From positions 1-5,012 of the forward strand of contig JACPCT010000346.1 of assembly GCA_016184445.1 (NCBI GenBank): a DNA stretch of 5,012 nucleotides, read 5' to 3'. Source of the stretch: Candidatus Tectimicrobiota bacterium. Lineage in GTDB: Bacteria > UBA8248. Made by a program: the position numbers and the translations under genes. The notes under the pieces are model-generated. The model did not search any database and was not told the DNA's origin. It saw only the letters and a list, made by a program, of their open reading frames with translations. How positions within the stretch are numbered: position 1 is the stretch's first letter; each line of letters opens with the position of its first letter. This document shows, piece after piece, positions 1 through 4,301 of this stretch.

Positions 1-186
1 GAGGTCGATGTCGTAGGCCCCGGCGGTCTTCACGAGGCGCAGGCCGCGCCTCCCCTGGCGGGCGAGCTCGCGGGCGAAGGCGGAGGGGATGCGGGTGAGA
101 GAGTTCCCCCCCAGGGAGATCATCTGGCCGTCCCCGATGAGGCGGGCCGCCTCGGGGAGGGTGAGGAGCTTGGACGGTGCCGACAT
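1..186 (-). CDS. Family I CoA-transferase, alpha subunit (glutaconate/3-oxoacid CoA-transferase subunit A-like), 5' end only
   Basis: Only the first 62 codons are in the window; the gene continues past the left edge. Family I CoA-transferases move CoA between acyl-CoA and a free carboxylic acid in the cytoplasm, using an alpha and a beta subunit. The visible part is the start of the alpha subunit fold: a helix LLTLPEAARLIGDG (residues 7-20), the turn-rich strand MISLGGNS (22-29), then RIPSAFARELARQG (32-45) and the strand LRLVKTAG (49-56). This DG-x-x-I-x-x-GG plus RIP-helix layout resembles GctA-like subunits. The catalytic glutamate is normally in the beta subunit, so it would not be seen here, and the substrate cannot be told. 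The start ATG (184-186) follows GGAGG (minus strand, 191-195) at 4 nt. The gene is divergent from scpA and has its own promoter candidate at 239-268. The family call is fairly firm; the exact enzyme is open. Confidence 0.82.
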   Translation of the reverse strand, partial: MSAPSKLLTLPEAARLIGDGQMISLGGNSLTRIPSAFARELARQGRRGLRLVKTAGAYDIDL

Positions 187-190
187 GGCG

Positions 191-195
191 CCTCC
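191..195 (-). promoter_or_regulatory. Ribosome binding site of the CoA-transferase gene
   Basis: On the minus strand GGAGG lies 4 nt before the ATG at 184-186. The spacing is short but workable. No other in-frame start with a better site is visible upstream. Confidence 0.6.
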
Positions 196-210
196 GGTTC
201 GGTCCGGAAT

Positions 211-235
211 CCAGACCCCCGGGCGGGGGGTCTGG
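211..235. promoter_or_regulatory. 10-bp inverted repeat, probable operator or leader hairpin of the CoA-transferase gene
   Basis: CCAGACCCCC (211-220) and GGGGGTCTGG (226-235) are perfect inverted copies around the 5-base centre GGGCG. The repeat lies just downstream of the minus-strand -10 hexamer (239-244), so it covers the expected transcription start near 232 and the first bases of the leader. That is a classic repressor site, and the RNA could also fold into a strong 5' hairpin. No T-tract follows on either strand, so it is not an intrinsic terminator. The symmetry is directly visible; the regulatory role is inferred. Confidence 0.55.
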
Positions 236-248
236 GGGATTATCCCCC
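234..248. repeat. 15-bp perfect palindrome overlapping the minus-strand -10 box
   Basis: GGGGGATTATCCCCC reads as GGGGGAT, a single central T and ATCCCCC. It contains the minus-strand GATAAT hexamer (239-244) and shares bases 234-235 with the neighbouring 10-bp inverted repeat. It could be part of a regulator site, or a by-product of a -10 box placed between G and C runs. Confidence 0.5.
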
Positions 249-268
249 CAAGGGGCGGCCTGCCTCAA
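239..268 (-). promoter_or_regulatory. Sigma70-type promoter for the CoA-transferase gene
   Basis: Reading the minus strand, TTGAGG (263-268) serves as -35 and GATAAT (239-244) as -10, with an 18-base spacer. The -10 matches TATAAT at 5 of 6 bases and the -35 matches TTGACA at 4 of 6. The predicted start is near 232, giving a leader of about 45 nt before the ATG. AT-rich hexamers are rare in this DNA, so a correctly spaced pair between divergent genes is meaningful. Confidence 0.55.
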
Positions 269-305
269 GAAAGGGGGGGGCGGAGGGTGGAAAAAATGAA
301 AGAAA

Positions 306-334
306 TTGACATATCGGCCCGGATTCCCTAGTCT
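306..334 (+). promoter_or_regulatory. Sigma70-type promoter for the scpA-scpB operon
   Basis: A perfect TTGACA (306-311) is followed after exactly 17 bases by TAGTCT (329-334), which keeps the three most conserved -10 bases (T1, A2, T6). An A-rich stretch just upstream (291-305) could act as an UP element and stands out sharply from the GC-rich surroundings. The predicted start is near 341, leaving a leader of about 100 nt before the scpA ATG at 443. No clear riboswitch or attenuator fold was seen in that leader. Confidence 0.6.
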
Positions 335-442
335 GATCGGGCGGGTCATGGGGGCCCGCTCAGCCGCCCAGCGAGATTCTCCGTCCCAGCCGCCGAGCGC
401 CCGGACAGCCGTTTTTCCCCGCCCGGCAAGGGGTTTCGTCCC

Positions 443-1387
443 ATGCAGCCCCCGGAGAAGCTGGCGCCCGCGGCCCCTCCGCAGACCGCCGGCGCCTCAG
501 AGGAGGCCCCTCCGATGGAGGTGGTGAACCTTGAGGACATCGGCGCGGGCAGCGACCGCACTGCCGGCTCCCCCGAGAATTGGGAGGTGCTTCCCGCCGC
601 CGCCCAGGGCGAGGAGGAGGAAGCCGCGCCCGCGGCGGACGCCCCTGCGCGCGGCGATGTCTTCCGCGTCAAGCTCGACGCCTTCGAGGGCCCCCTCGAG
701 CTCCTGCTCCACCTCGTGCGCGAGCACAAGCTCGACATCAACGACATCCCCATCGCCTTCATCACCGAGCAGTACCTGGGCTACATCGAGATGATGCGCA
801 AGCTCAACATCAACATCGCCTCGGACTACCTGGTGATGGCCTCCTGGCTCATCTACATCAAGAGCCGCACCCTCCTGCCCCAGACCGGGGAGGAGGAGGA
901 GGAGGACCCCGAGGTCCTCCGCCAGGAGCTCCAGCGCCAGCTCCTCGAGTACCAGCGGTTCAAGCGCCTCAGCCAGACCTTCCGCCAGGCCGAGGAGGAG
1001 CAGTCGTGGGTGTACGTGCGGGGCGGGAACGGGGACGGCATCATGCTCGACCCCGCCGGCGCGGAGGAGCCCCGCCTCCAGGTCACGGTGTTCGACCTCG
1101 TCAGCGCCATCCAGCACCTCATCGAGTCCATCGGGGAGGAGGGCGTCCACCTCGTCGAGATCGACGAGATGGAGATGGCCGACCGCCAGACCTTCCTCCT
1201 CGACATGCTCGACAAGGCGGGGGCGGAGGGCGTGGTCTTCCAGAAGCTCTTCGAGGGGGCGCGGGTGCTGGCCGTGGTGGTCACCTTCCTCGCGCTGCTC
1301 GAACTGATCCGCAAAAACCTCGTCGTGGCCCGACAGTCCGCCAATTTCGCCGAAATCAGGATCGCCAAGGCGGTGAAAGATGAATGA
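443..1387 (+). CDS. scpA: Segregation and condensation protein A (kleisin subunit of SMC-ScpAB)
   Basis: ScpA is the kleisin that bridges the SMC ATPase heads and binds an ScpB dimer, forming the bacterial condensin that compacts and segregates chromosomes. The 314-residue product has the diagnostic N-terminal kleisin segment starting near V73: FEGPLELLLHL (81-91), then KLDINDIPIAFITEQYL and the helix of SDYLVMASWLIYIKSRTLLP. An acidic linker EEEEEDPE (about 151-158), a glutamine/arginine-rich helix and the C-terminal winged helix (about 278-308, TFLALLELIRKNLV...) follow. ScpA is usually about 250 residues; the extra length is a 72-residue Ala/Pro/Glu-rich N-terminal extension that looks disordered. 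The ATG at 443 has AAGGGG (428-433) 9 nt upstream and is the only ATG in frame after the stop at 329. An internal ATG at 515 has the stronger AGGAGG (501-506) 8 nt upstream, so a protein 24 residues shorter is possible. It overlaps scpB by 8 bp. Confidence 0.95.
   Translation: MQPPEKLAPAAPPQTAGASEEAPPMEVVNLEDIGAGSDRTAGSPENWEVLPAAAQGEEEEAAPAADAPARGDVFRVKLDAFEGPLELLLHLVREHKLDINDIPIAFITEQYLGYIEMMRKLNINIASDYLVMASWLIYIKSRTLLPQTGEEEEEDPEVLRQELQRQLLEYQRFKRLSQTFRQAEEEQSWVYVRGGNGDGIMLDPAGAEEPRLQVTVFDLVSAIQHLIESIGEEGVHLVEIDEMEMADRQTFLLDMLDKAGAEGVVFQKLFEGARVLAVVVTFLALLELIRKNLVVARQSANFAEIRIAKAVKDE
501..517 (+). promoter_or_regulatory. Alternative scpA translation start (AGGAGG plus ATG)
   Basis: AGGAGG at 501-506 sits 8 nt before an in-frame ATG at 515-517, which is codon 25 of the longer scpA frame. 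The spacing and match are better than those of the upstream start at 443. The whole kleisin domain is retained from either start. GAGGAGG is also a common Glu-Glu codon run in this DNA, so the match may be chance. Confidence 0.4.
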
Positions 1388-2450
1388 GACCAACCGGGAA
1401 GCCGGCATGAACGAACGGGACGGCGTGCAGGAGGGCGCGGCCTTCGAGCTCTCGGGCGGCGGGCCCGCCTCCCCCGAGGCGGCCCGCAAGGCCCTCGCCG
1501 AGCACCAGATGGAGGCCATCGAGGAGCCCCAGGCGGAGTCCGCCTTCGACCTCGCCGAGGAGGGCGCGCCCGCCCCGGCGGCGGGCAGGGCGGAGGCGGC
1601 CGCGGAGGGGGAGGCCGGCGGGGCCGGGGAGGGCACCCCCCTCCTCATCGAGGAGGCCGAGGCCAAGCGCATCATCCTCACCCTCCTCTTCGTGGCCCAC
1701 GAGCCGCTGCGCCCGCGCGACATCTCCATGATCTTCCGGGGGGTGGAGAACATCAACGCCAAGGTGGTGCGCAAGCTCGTGGCCGAGCTGATGGAGGAGC
1801 ACCGCGGCCACCCCCTCCAGATCGCCGAGGTGGCCGAGGGCTACCGCATGTGCACCCGGCCCGAGTTCGGCCCCTGGGTGCGCCGCCTCCTCAAGGCCGA
1901 GCGCAAGGCCCGCCTCTCCCAGGCCGGGCTCGAGACGCTGGCCATCGTCGCCTACAAGCAGCCCATCACCAAGCCCGAGGTCGAGGAGATCCGCCGGGTG
2001 GACTGCACCGGGGTGATGAACACCCTCCTCGAGCGCAACCTCATCCGCATCCTGGGCCGCAAGGACGTCGCCGGCCGGCCCATCGTGTACGGCACCACGC
2101 CCCAGTTCCTCGAGTACTTCGGCTTCAAGAGCCTGGCCGACATGCCCAAGCCCGAGGAGTTCGAGGCCCTGGCCGGCCTCGGGCCCCAGGAGGAGGCGGA
2201 GATCCTCCCCGCCGGCGGGGAGGCCCCCGCCGCCAGCGAGACCGCCCCGGAGACGCCCGGGAGCGAAGCCGCCCCCGGCGGCCTCACCATCGCCGGGGCG
2301 GAGGATCACGCCGGCGGCGCGAACGGCCACGCCAACGGCCACGCGAACGGCCACGCCCAGAGCGGAGCCGGCGAGGAGGAAGGCGCCGCGCCGCCCCAAG
2401 AATTGGAGATTCTTGGCGACCCCCCGGAAGACGCCGGGCGGCACGCCTAG
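1380..2450 (+). CDS. scpB: Segregation and condensation protein B (winged-helix partner of ScpA)
   Basis: ScpB dimerises and binds the ScpA linker within the SMC condensin. The 356-residue product has the family core at about 95-260. A first winged helix begins AKRIILTLLFVAHEPL and runs through LQIAEVAEGYRM. A second contains LSQAGLETLAIVAYKQPIT (179-197), the EEIR helix, and LIRILGRKDVAGRPIVYGTT, ending in FLEYFGF and MPKPEEF (255-261). ScpB proteins are usually near 200 residues. The rest here is an acidic, Ala-rich N-terminal region (1-90) and an Ala/Gly/Glu tail of about 95 residues carrying three ANGH repeats; both look disordered. The ATG at 1380 overlaps the scpA stop by 8 bp, which indicates translational coupling; GGTGAAAG just upstream, within scpA, may help. 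A second ATG at 1407 is possible but has a weaker site. The terminator at 2480-2514 ends the operon. The rluB gene often found next to scpB is not present. Confidence 0.95.
   Translation: MNETNREAGMNERDGVQEGAAFELSGGGPASPEAARKALAEHQMEAIEEPQAESAFDLAEEGAPAPAAGRAEAAAEGEAGGAGEGTPLLIEEAEAKRIILTLLFVAHEPLRPRDISMIFRGVENINAKVVRKLVAELMEEHRGHPLQIAEVAEGYRMCTRPEFGPWVRRLLKAERKARLSQAGLETLAIVAYKQPITKPEVEEIRRVDCTGVMNTLLERNLIRILGRKDVAGRPIVYGTTPQFLEYFGFKSLADMPKPEEFEALAGLGPQEEAEILPAGGEAPAASETAPETPGSEAAPGGLTIAGAEDHAGGANGHANGHANGHAQSGAGEEEGAAPPQELEILGDPPEDAGRHA
2319..2354 (+). repeat. Three tandem 12-bp repeats in the scpB tail (Ala-Asn-Gly-His)
   Basis: The 12-base unit GCGAACGGCCAC occurs three times in a row; the middle copy differs by one silent base (GCC for GCG). 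It encodes ANGH three times at residues 314-325 and a partial fourth copy (Ala) follows. A further GGANGH context upstream suggests slippage growth. In-frame units keep the tail open. Confidence 0.85.
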
Positions 2451-2479
2451 CGCCCCTTCCCCACCGCGAACGCGCCGCC

Positions 2480-2514
2480 AGCCGCCGCGGGCTTCCCCCC
2501 GCGGCGGCTTTTTT
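2480..2514 (+). terminator. Rho-independent terminator of the scpA-scpB operon
   Basis: GCCGCCGCGGG (2481-2491) pairs perfectly with CCCGCGGCGGC (2498-2508) around a 6-base loop CTTCCC. A2480 with T2509 adds a twelfth pair. Six T residues (2509-2514) follow directly. It starts 30 bp after the scpB stop and is the clearest regulatory signal in the window. Confidence 0.93.
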
Positions 2515-2546
2515 CGCCCGGCTTCATGGTTTAAAAGGTCATATCC

Positions 2547-2555
2547 GGGAGGAGG
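2547..2555 (+). promoter_or_regulatory. Strong ribosome binding site of the ketopantoate reductase gene
   Basis: GGGAGGAGG ends 6 nt before the ATG at 2562 and fixes that start. The gap between the scpB terminator and this site is only about 30 bp. It contains an AT-rich patch (GGTTTAAAAGG, 2528-2538) that may belong to a promoter, but no convincing -35/-10 pair was found. Confidence 0.75.
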
Positions 2556-2561
2556 CGGGGG

Positions 2562-3509
2562 ATGCGCTTCGGCGTCATGGCGGCGGGGGGCGTGGGCGGC
2601 TACTTCGGGGGGATGCTCGCCCGGGCCGGGGAGGAGGTGCGCTTCATCGCCCGGGGGGCCCACCTCGAGGCCATCCGGCGGGAGGGCCTGCGCGTCGAGG
2701 CCGTGGTGCCCGAGGGCGGCTTCACGGTGAAGGGCGCCACCGCCACGGACGACCCCGCCCGGGCGGGCGTGTGCGACGTGGTGCTCTTCTGCGTGAAGAC
2801 CGTCGCCAACCCCGAGGCCATCCCCGCCATCGCCCCCATGATGGGGCCGGAGAGCGTGGTCATCAGCCTCCAGAACGGGGTGGACAACGAGGCGCAGCTC
2901 GCCGCCCGCTACGGCCGCGGGCGCGTCATGGGGGGCGCCGCCTACATCTTCACCTCGGTGGCGGGGCCGGGCCTCATCCGCCAGATCGGGGGCCCGCGCC
3001 GCCTGGTCTTCGGCGAGCTGGGGGGAGGCGCGAGCGCGCGGGGGGAGCGCATCCTCGCCGTCCTCAAGAACGCCAGTATCAACGCCGAGCTCTCCGGGGA
3101 CATCGAGGCCGAGCTGTGGACCAAGTTCATCTTCATCTGCGGCGTGAGCGGGATGACCGCCCTCACCCGCTCGCCCCTGGCCGGGATCATGGCCTACGAG
3201 GGCACGCGGCGGATGATGCGCGAGGTCATGCGCGAGGTGTACGACGTGGGCCGGGCGCGGGGGGTGCGGCTCCCCCCGGGGGCGGACGAGGACCGCTACC
3301 GCTTCCTCGGCGAGCAGAACCCCGCCAGCAAGGGGAGCCTCTGCCACGACCTGGAGGCGGGGAGGCGCCTCGAGATCGACGCCCTGTGCGGCGCGGTCTC
3401 CCGCCTGGGGCGGGAGGCGGGCGTCCCCACCCCCCTCAACGACTTCATCCACCACACCCTCAAGCTGGCGGACTTGCGGATCGCGGGCGAGGTGAAATGG
3501 AAGGGATGA
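2562..3509 (+). CDS. panE: 2-dehydropantoate 2-reductase (ketopantoate reductase) family protein
   Basis: Ketopantoate reductase uses NADPH to reduce 2-dehydropantoate to pantoate in pantothenate/CoA biosynthesis, in the cytoplasm. The 315-residue product is of normal family length. The N-terminal Rossmann fold starts at residue 2, with nucleotide loop MAAGGVGGYFG (6-16); the first glycine of the usual GxGxxG is alanine (A7), an accepted variant as far as I know. Residues matching the E. coli enzyme can be placed: K79 in FCVKT (E. coli K72), N105 in QNGVDN (N98), the catalytic lysine K188 in WTKFIF (K176), S259 in KGSLCHD (S244) and E271 in RRLEID (E256); S259 and E271 keep the E. coli spacing of 12. 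These support an active reductase. The family has many paralogues acting on other 2-oxoacids, and no other pantothenate gene is nearby, so the pantoate role is likely rather than certain. It appears to be transcribed alone, between a terminator and a repeat cluster. Confidence 0.88.
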   Translation: MRFGVMAAGGVGGYFGGMLARAGEEVRFIARGAHLEAIRREGLRVEAVVPEGGFTVKGATATDDPARAGVCDVVLFCVKTVANPEAIPAIAPMMGPESVVISLQNGVDNEAQLAARYGRGRVMGGAAYIFTSVAGPGLIRQIGGPRRLVFGELGGGASARGERILAVLKNASINAELSGDIEAELWTKFIFICGVSGMTALTRSPLAGIMAYEGTRRMMREVMREVYDVGRARGVRLPPGADEDRYRFLGEQNPASKGSLCHDLEAGRRLEIDALCGAVSRLGREAGVPTPLNDFIHHTLKLADLRIAGEVKWKG

Positions 3510-3532
3510 ACGCGCACCCACGGGCGGCGATT

Positions 3533-3565
3533 CCGTAGGGGCGAACGGCGTTCGCCCCGTCCAAC
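3533..3565. repeat. GTAGGGGC palindromic repeat, unit A (degenerate right end)
   Basis: GGGGCGAACG (3538-3547) and CGTTCGCCCC (3549-3558) are perfect inverted arms around a single G. The left flank is the shared CCGTAGGGGCG (3533-3543). The right flank GCCCCGTCCAAC is a diverged form of the GCCCCTACAAAC end seen in the other units. It lies 24 bp after the ketopantoate reductase stop. Confidence 0.75.
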
Positions 3566-3571
3566 AGGACG

Positions 3572-3607
3572 ACGCGGGAACGTCATCCCGCGTACGGACG
3601 GTTCCCG
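3572..3607. repeat. Nested inverted repeats between palindromic units A and B
   Basis: ACGCGGGA (3572-3579) pairs with TCCCGCGT (3586-3593) around a 6-base loop. CGGGAAC (3575-3581) can instead pair with GTTCCCG (3601-3607), extended inward by GTC/GAC with one bulged base. The two folds exclude each other. The GTCATCCCGCG core resembles the GTCATTCCCGC-type intergenic repeats of many proteobacteria, but the likeness is short. Confidence 0.5.
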
Positions 3608-3677
3608 TAGGGGCGGCCCCCCGTGGCCGCCCTCGTTCCGGGGTGGAGGGCAGGCACAGGGGCCTGCCCCTACAAAC
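3605..3677. repeat. GTAGGGGC palindromic repeat, unit B (compound, two hairpins)
   Basis: The unit begins CCGTAGGGGCG and ends GCCCCTACAAAC, so its 8-bp ends GTAGGGGC (3607-3614) and GCCCCTAC (3666-3673) are inverted copies. Inside are two separate hairpins: GGGCGGCC (3611-3618) with GGCCGCCC (3625-3632), and GGGCAGGC (3648-3655) with GCCTGCCC (3662-3669). It looks like two halves of different simple units joined, or a unit with an insertion. Confidence 0.75.
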
Positions 3678-3700
3678 GCCTTCATCCTGTGACCCCATAT

Positions 3701-3734
3701 CCGTAGGGGCGAGGCATGCCTCGCCCCTACAAAC
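3701..3734. repeat. GTAGGGGC palindromic repeat, unit C (perfect 28-bp palindrome)
   Basis: GTAGGGGCGAGGCA (3703-3716) is followed directly by its exact reverse complement (3717-3730) with no spacer. The flanks are CC on the left and AAAC on the right, matching units A/B and B respectively. It ends 17 nt before the Shine-Dalgarno sequence of the EVE gene. No T-tract follows, so it is not a standard terminator. Confidence 0.9.
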
Positions 3735-3746
3735 AAGAAACCCCCC

Positions 3747-3754
3747 GGAGGTGA
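3747..3754 (+). promoter_or_regulatory. Near-perfect Shine-Dalgarno deciding the EVE gene start
   Basis: GGAGGTGA complements the 16S rRNA tail over 8 bases and ends 5 nt before the ATG at 3760. It shows that the longer open frame from the ATG at 3643 is not the real start, because those extra 39 codons come from the palindromic repeats. Confidence 0.88.
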
Positions 3755-3759
3755 TCCGC

Positions 3760-4245
3760 ATGCCCCGCCACTGGCTCATGAAGAGCGAGCCCTCGGTCTT
3801 CTCCTTCGACGACCTCCTCGCCAGGCCCGGGAAGACCGACGGCTGGGAGGGCGTGCGCAACTACCAGGCCCGCAACCACATGATGGCGATGAAGGAGGGC
3901 GACCGCGTCCTCTTCTACCACTCGGGCGCCGAGCCCCCCCACGTCGCGGGCCTCGCCGAGGTGGTCCGCGAGGCCTACCCCGACCACACCGCCCTCGACC
4001 CCAAGTCCAGGTACTACGACCCCAGGTCCGCCCCCTCGGCGCCCCGCTGGCACATGGTGGACGTGCGCGCCGTCTCCAGGCTCCCCCGCCCGGTCTCCCT
4101 CCCCGAGCTCAAGGCGAACCCCAGGCTCAAGAAGATGCTCATCGTCCAGAAGGGGCAGCGGCTGAGCGTGCAGCCGGTGACGAAGGAGGAGTTCGGGGAG
4201 GTGGTGCGGATGGCCAAGGAGACAGGGAGACGCCGGAACCGATAG
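3760..4245 (+). CDS. EVE domain-containing protein (PUA-like modified-base reader)
   Basis: The 161-residue product is a single EVE domain, the usual size for bacterial members. EVE domains belong to the PUA-like fold and bind modified bases in DNA or RNA; the human relative is THYN1, and the bacterial role is not settled. Signature stretches are HWLMKSEPSVFSFDDL (4-19), WEGVRNYQARN (29-39), GDRVLFYHS (47-55), VAGLAEVVREAYPD (62-75), SRYYDP (83-88), PRWHMVDVRAV (95-105) and LKKMLIVQKGQRLSVQPV (123-140). The conserved WxMKSEP, GVRNYQARN and RLSVQPV blocks are all intact. The tail ends in a basic GRRRNR. There is no signal peptide or membrane segment, so it is cytoplasmic. No restriction or toxin domain is fused, so a housekeeping or RNA-related role is as likely as defence. 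The next gene starts 55 bp later on the same strand and is probably co-transcribed. No convincing promoter was seen in the repeat-filled upstream gap. Confidence 0.93.
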   Translation: MPRHWLMKSEPSVFSFDDLLARPGKTDGWEGVRNYQARNHMMAMKEGDRVLFYHSGAEPPHVAGLAEVVREAYPDHTALDPKSRYYDPRSAPSAPRWHMVDVRAVSRLPRPVSLPELKANPRLKKMLIVQKGQRLSVQPVTKEEFGEVVRMAKETGRRRNR

Positions 4246-4271
4246 ACTGGCCCGGGCATCGTCCGGGGAAC

Positions 4272-4301
4272 ATGAAGCCCCAACCGGGGAACGGCGGCTG
4301 A
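4272..4301 (+). other. Possible 9-codon leader ORF overlapping the next start (TGATG)
   Basis: An ATG at 4272 opens nine codons (MKPQPGNGG) whose TGA shares its last base with the ATG at 4301. A GGGG run (4265-4268) precedes it at 3 nt. The arrangement would allow re-initiation on the downstream gene. The sequence CCGGGGAAC occurs both before this ATG (4263-4271) and before the next one (4284-4292). It may be chance; nothing shows that it is translated. Confidence 0.2.

Noticed and set aside
211..235. Terminator of an upstream gene
   Set aside because: The genes on both sides diverge from here, so no transcript needs to end at this site, and no T-run follows.
89..331. An 80-codon plus-strand frame across the left intergenic region
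   Set aside because: It covers the antisense of the CoA-transferase start, the operator and the promoters, and has no ribosome site. The regulatory reading explains this DNA better.
497..1774. A 425-codon minus-strand frame opposite scpA
   Set aside because: It is a His/Leu/Glu-rich shadow of the scpA coding strand with no promoter, ribosome site or recognisable fold.
1850..3538. A 562-codon plus-strand frame rich in Arg, Pro and Gly
   Set aside because: It spans the scpB terminator and two well-supported genes in another frame. The composition is that expected from reading GC-rich codons out of frame.
3703..3730. Intrinsic terminator for the ketopantoate reductase gene
   Set aside because: The hairpin is strong, but it is followed by AAACAAG on the plus strand and by GG on the minus strand, with no T-tract. 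It lies about 190 bp after the stop.
3533..3734. Possible CRISPR array or attachment site
   Set aside because: The units differ in length and inner sequence, spacing is irregular, and each is self-palindromic. There are no equal repeats with unique spacers, no tRNA and no integrase.
1356..3860. An 834-codon open frame on the minus strand
   Set aside because: It runs antisense to scpB, the reductase gene and the repeats. Its protein is low-complexity (Gly/Ala/His/Leu/Pro runs) with no domain. High GC removes stops in that frame, so it is a shadow.
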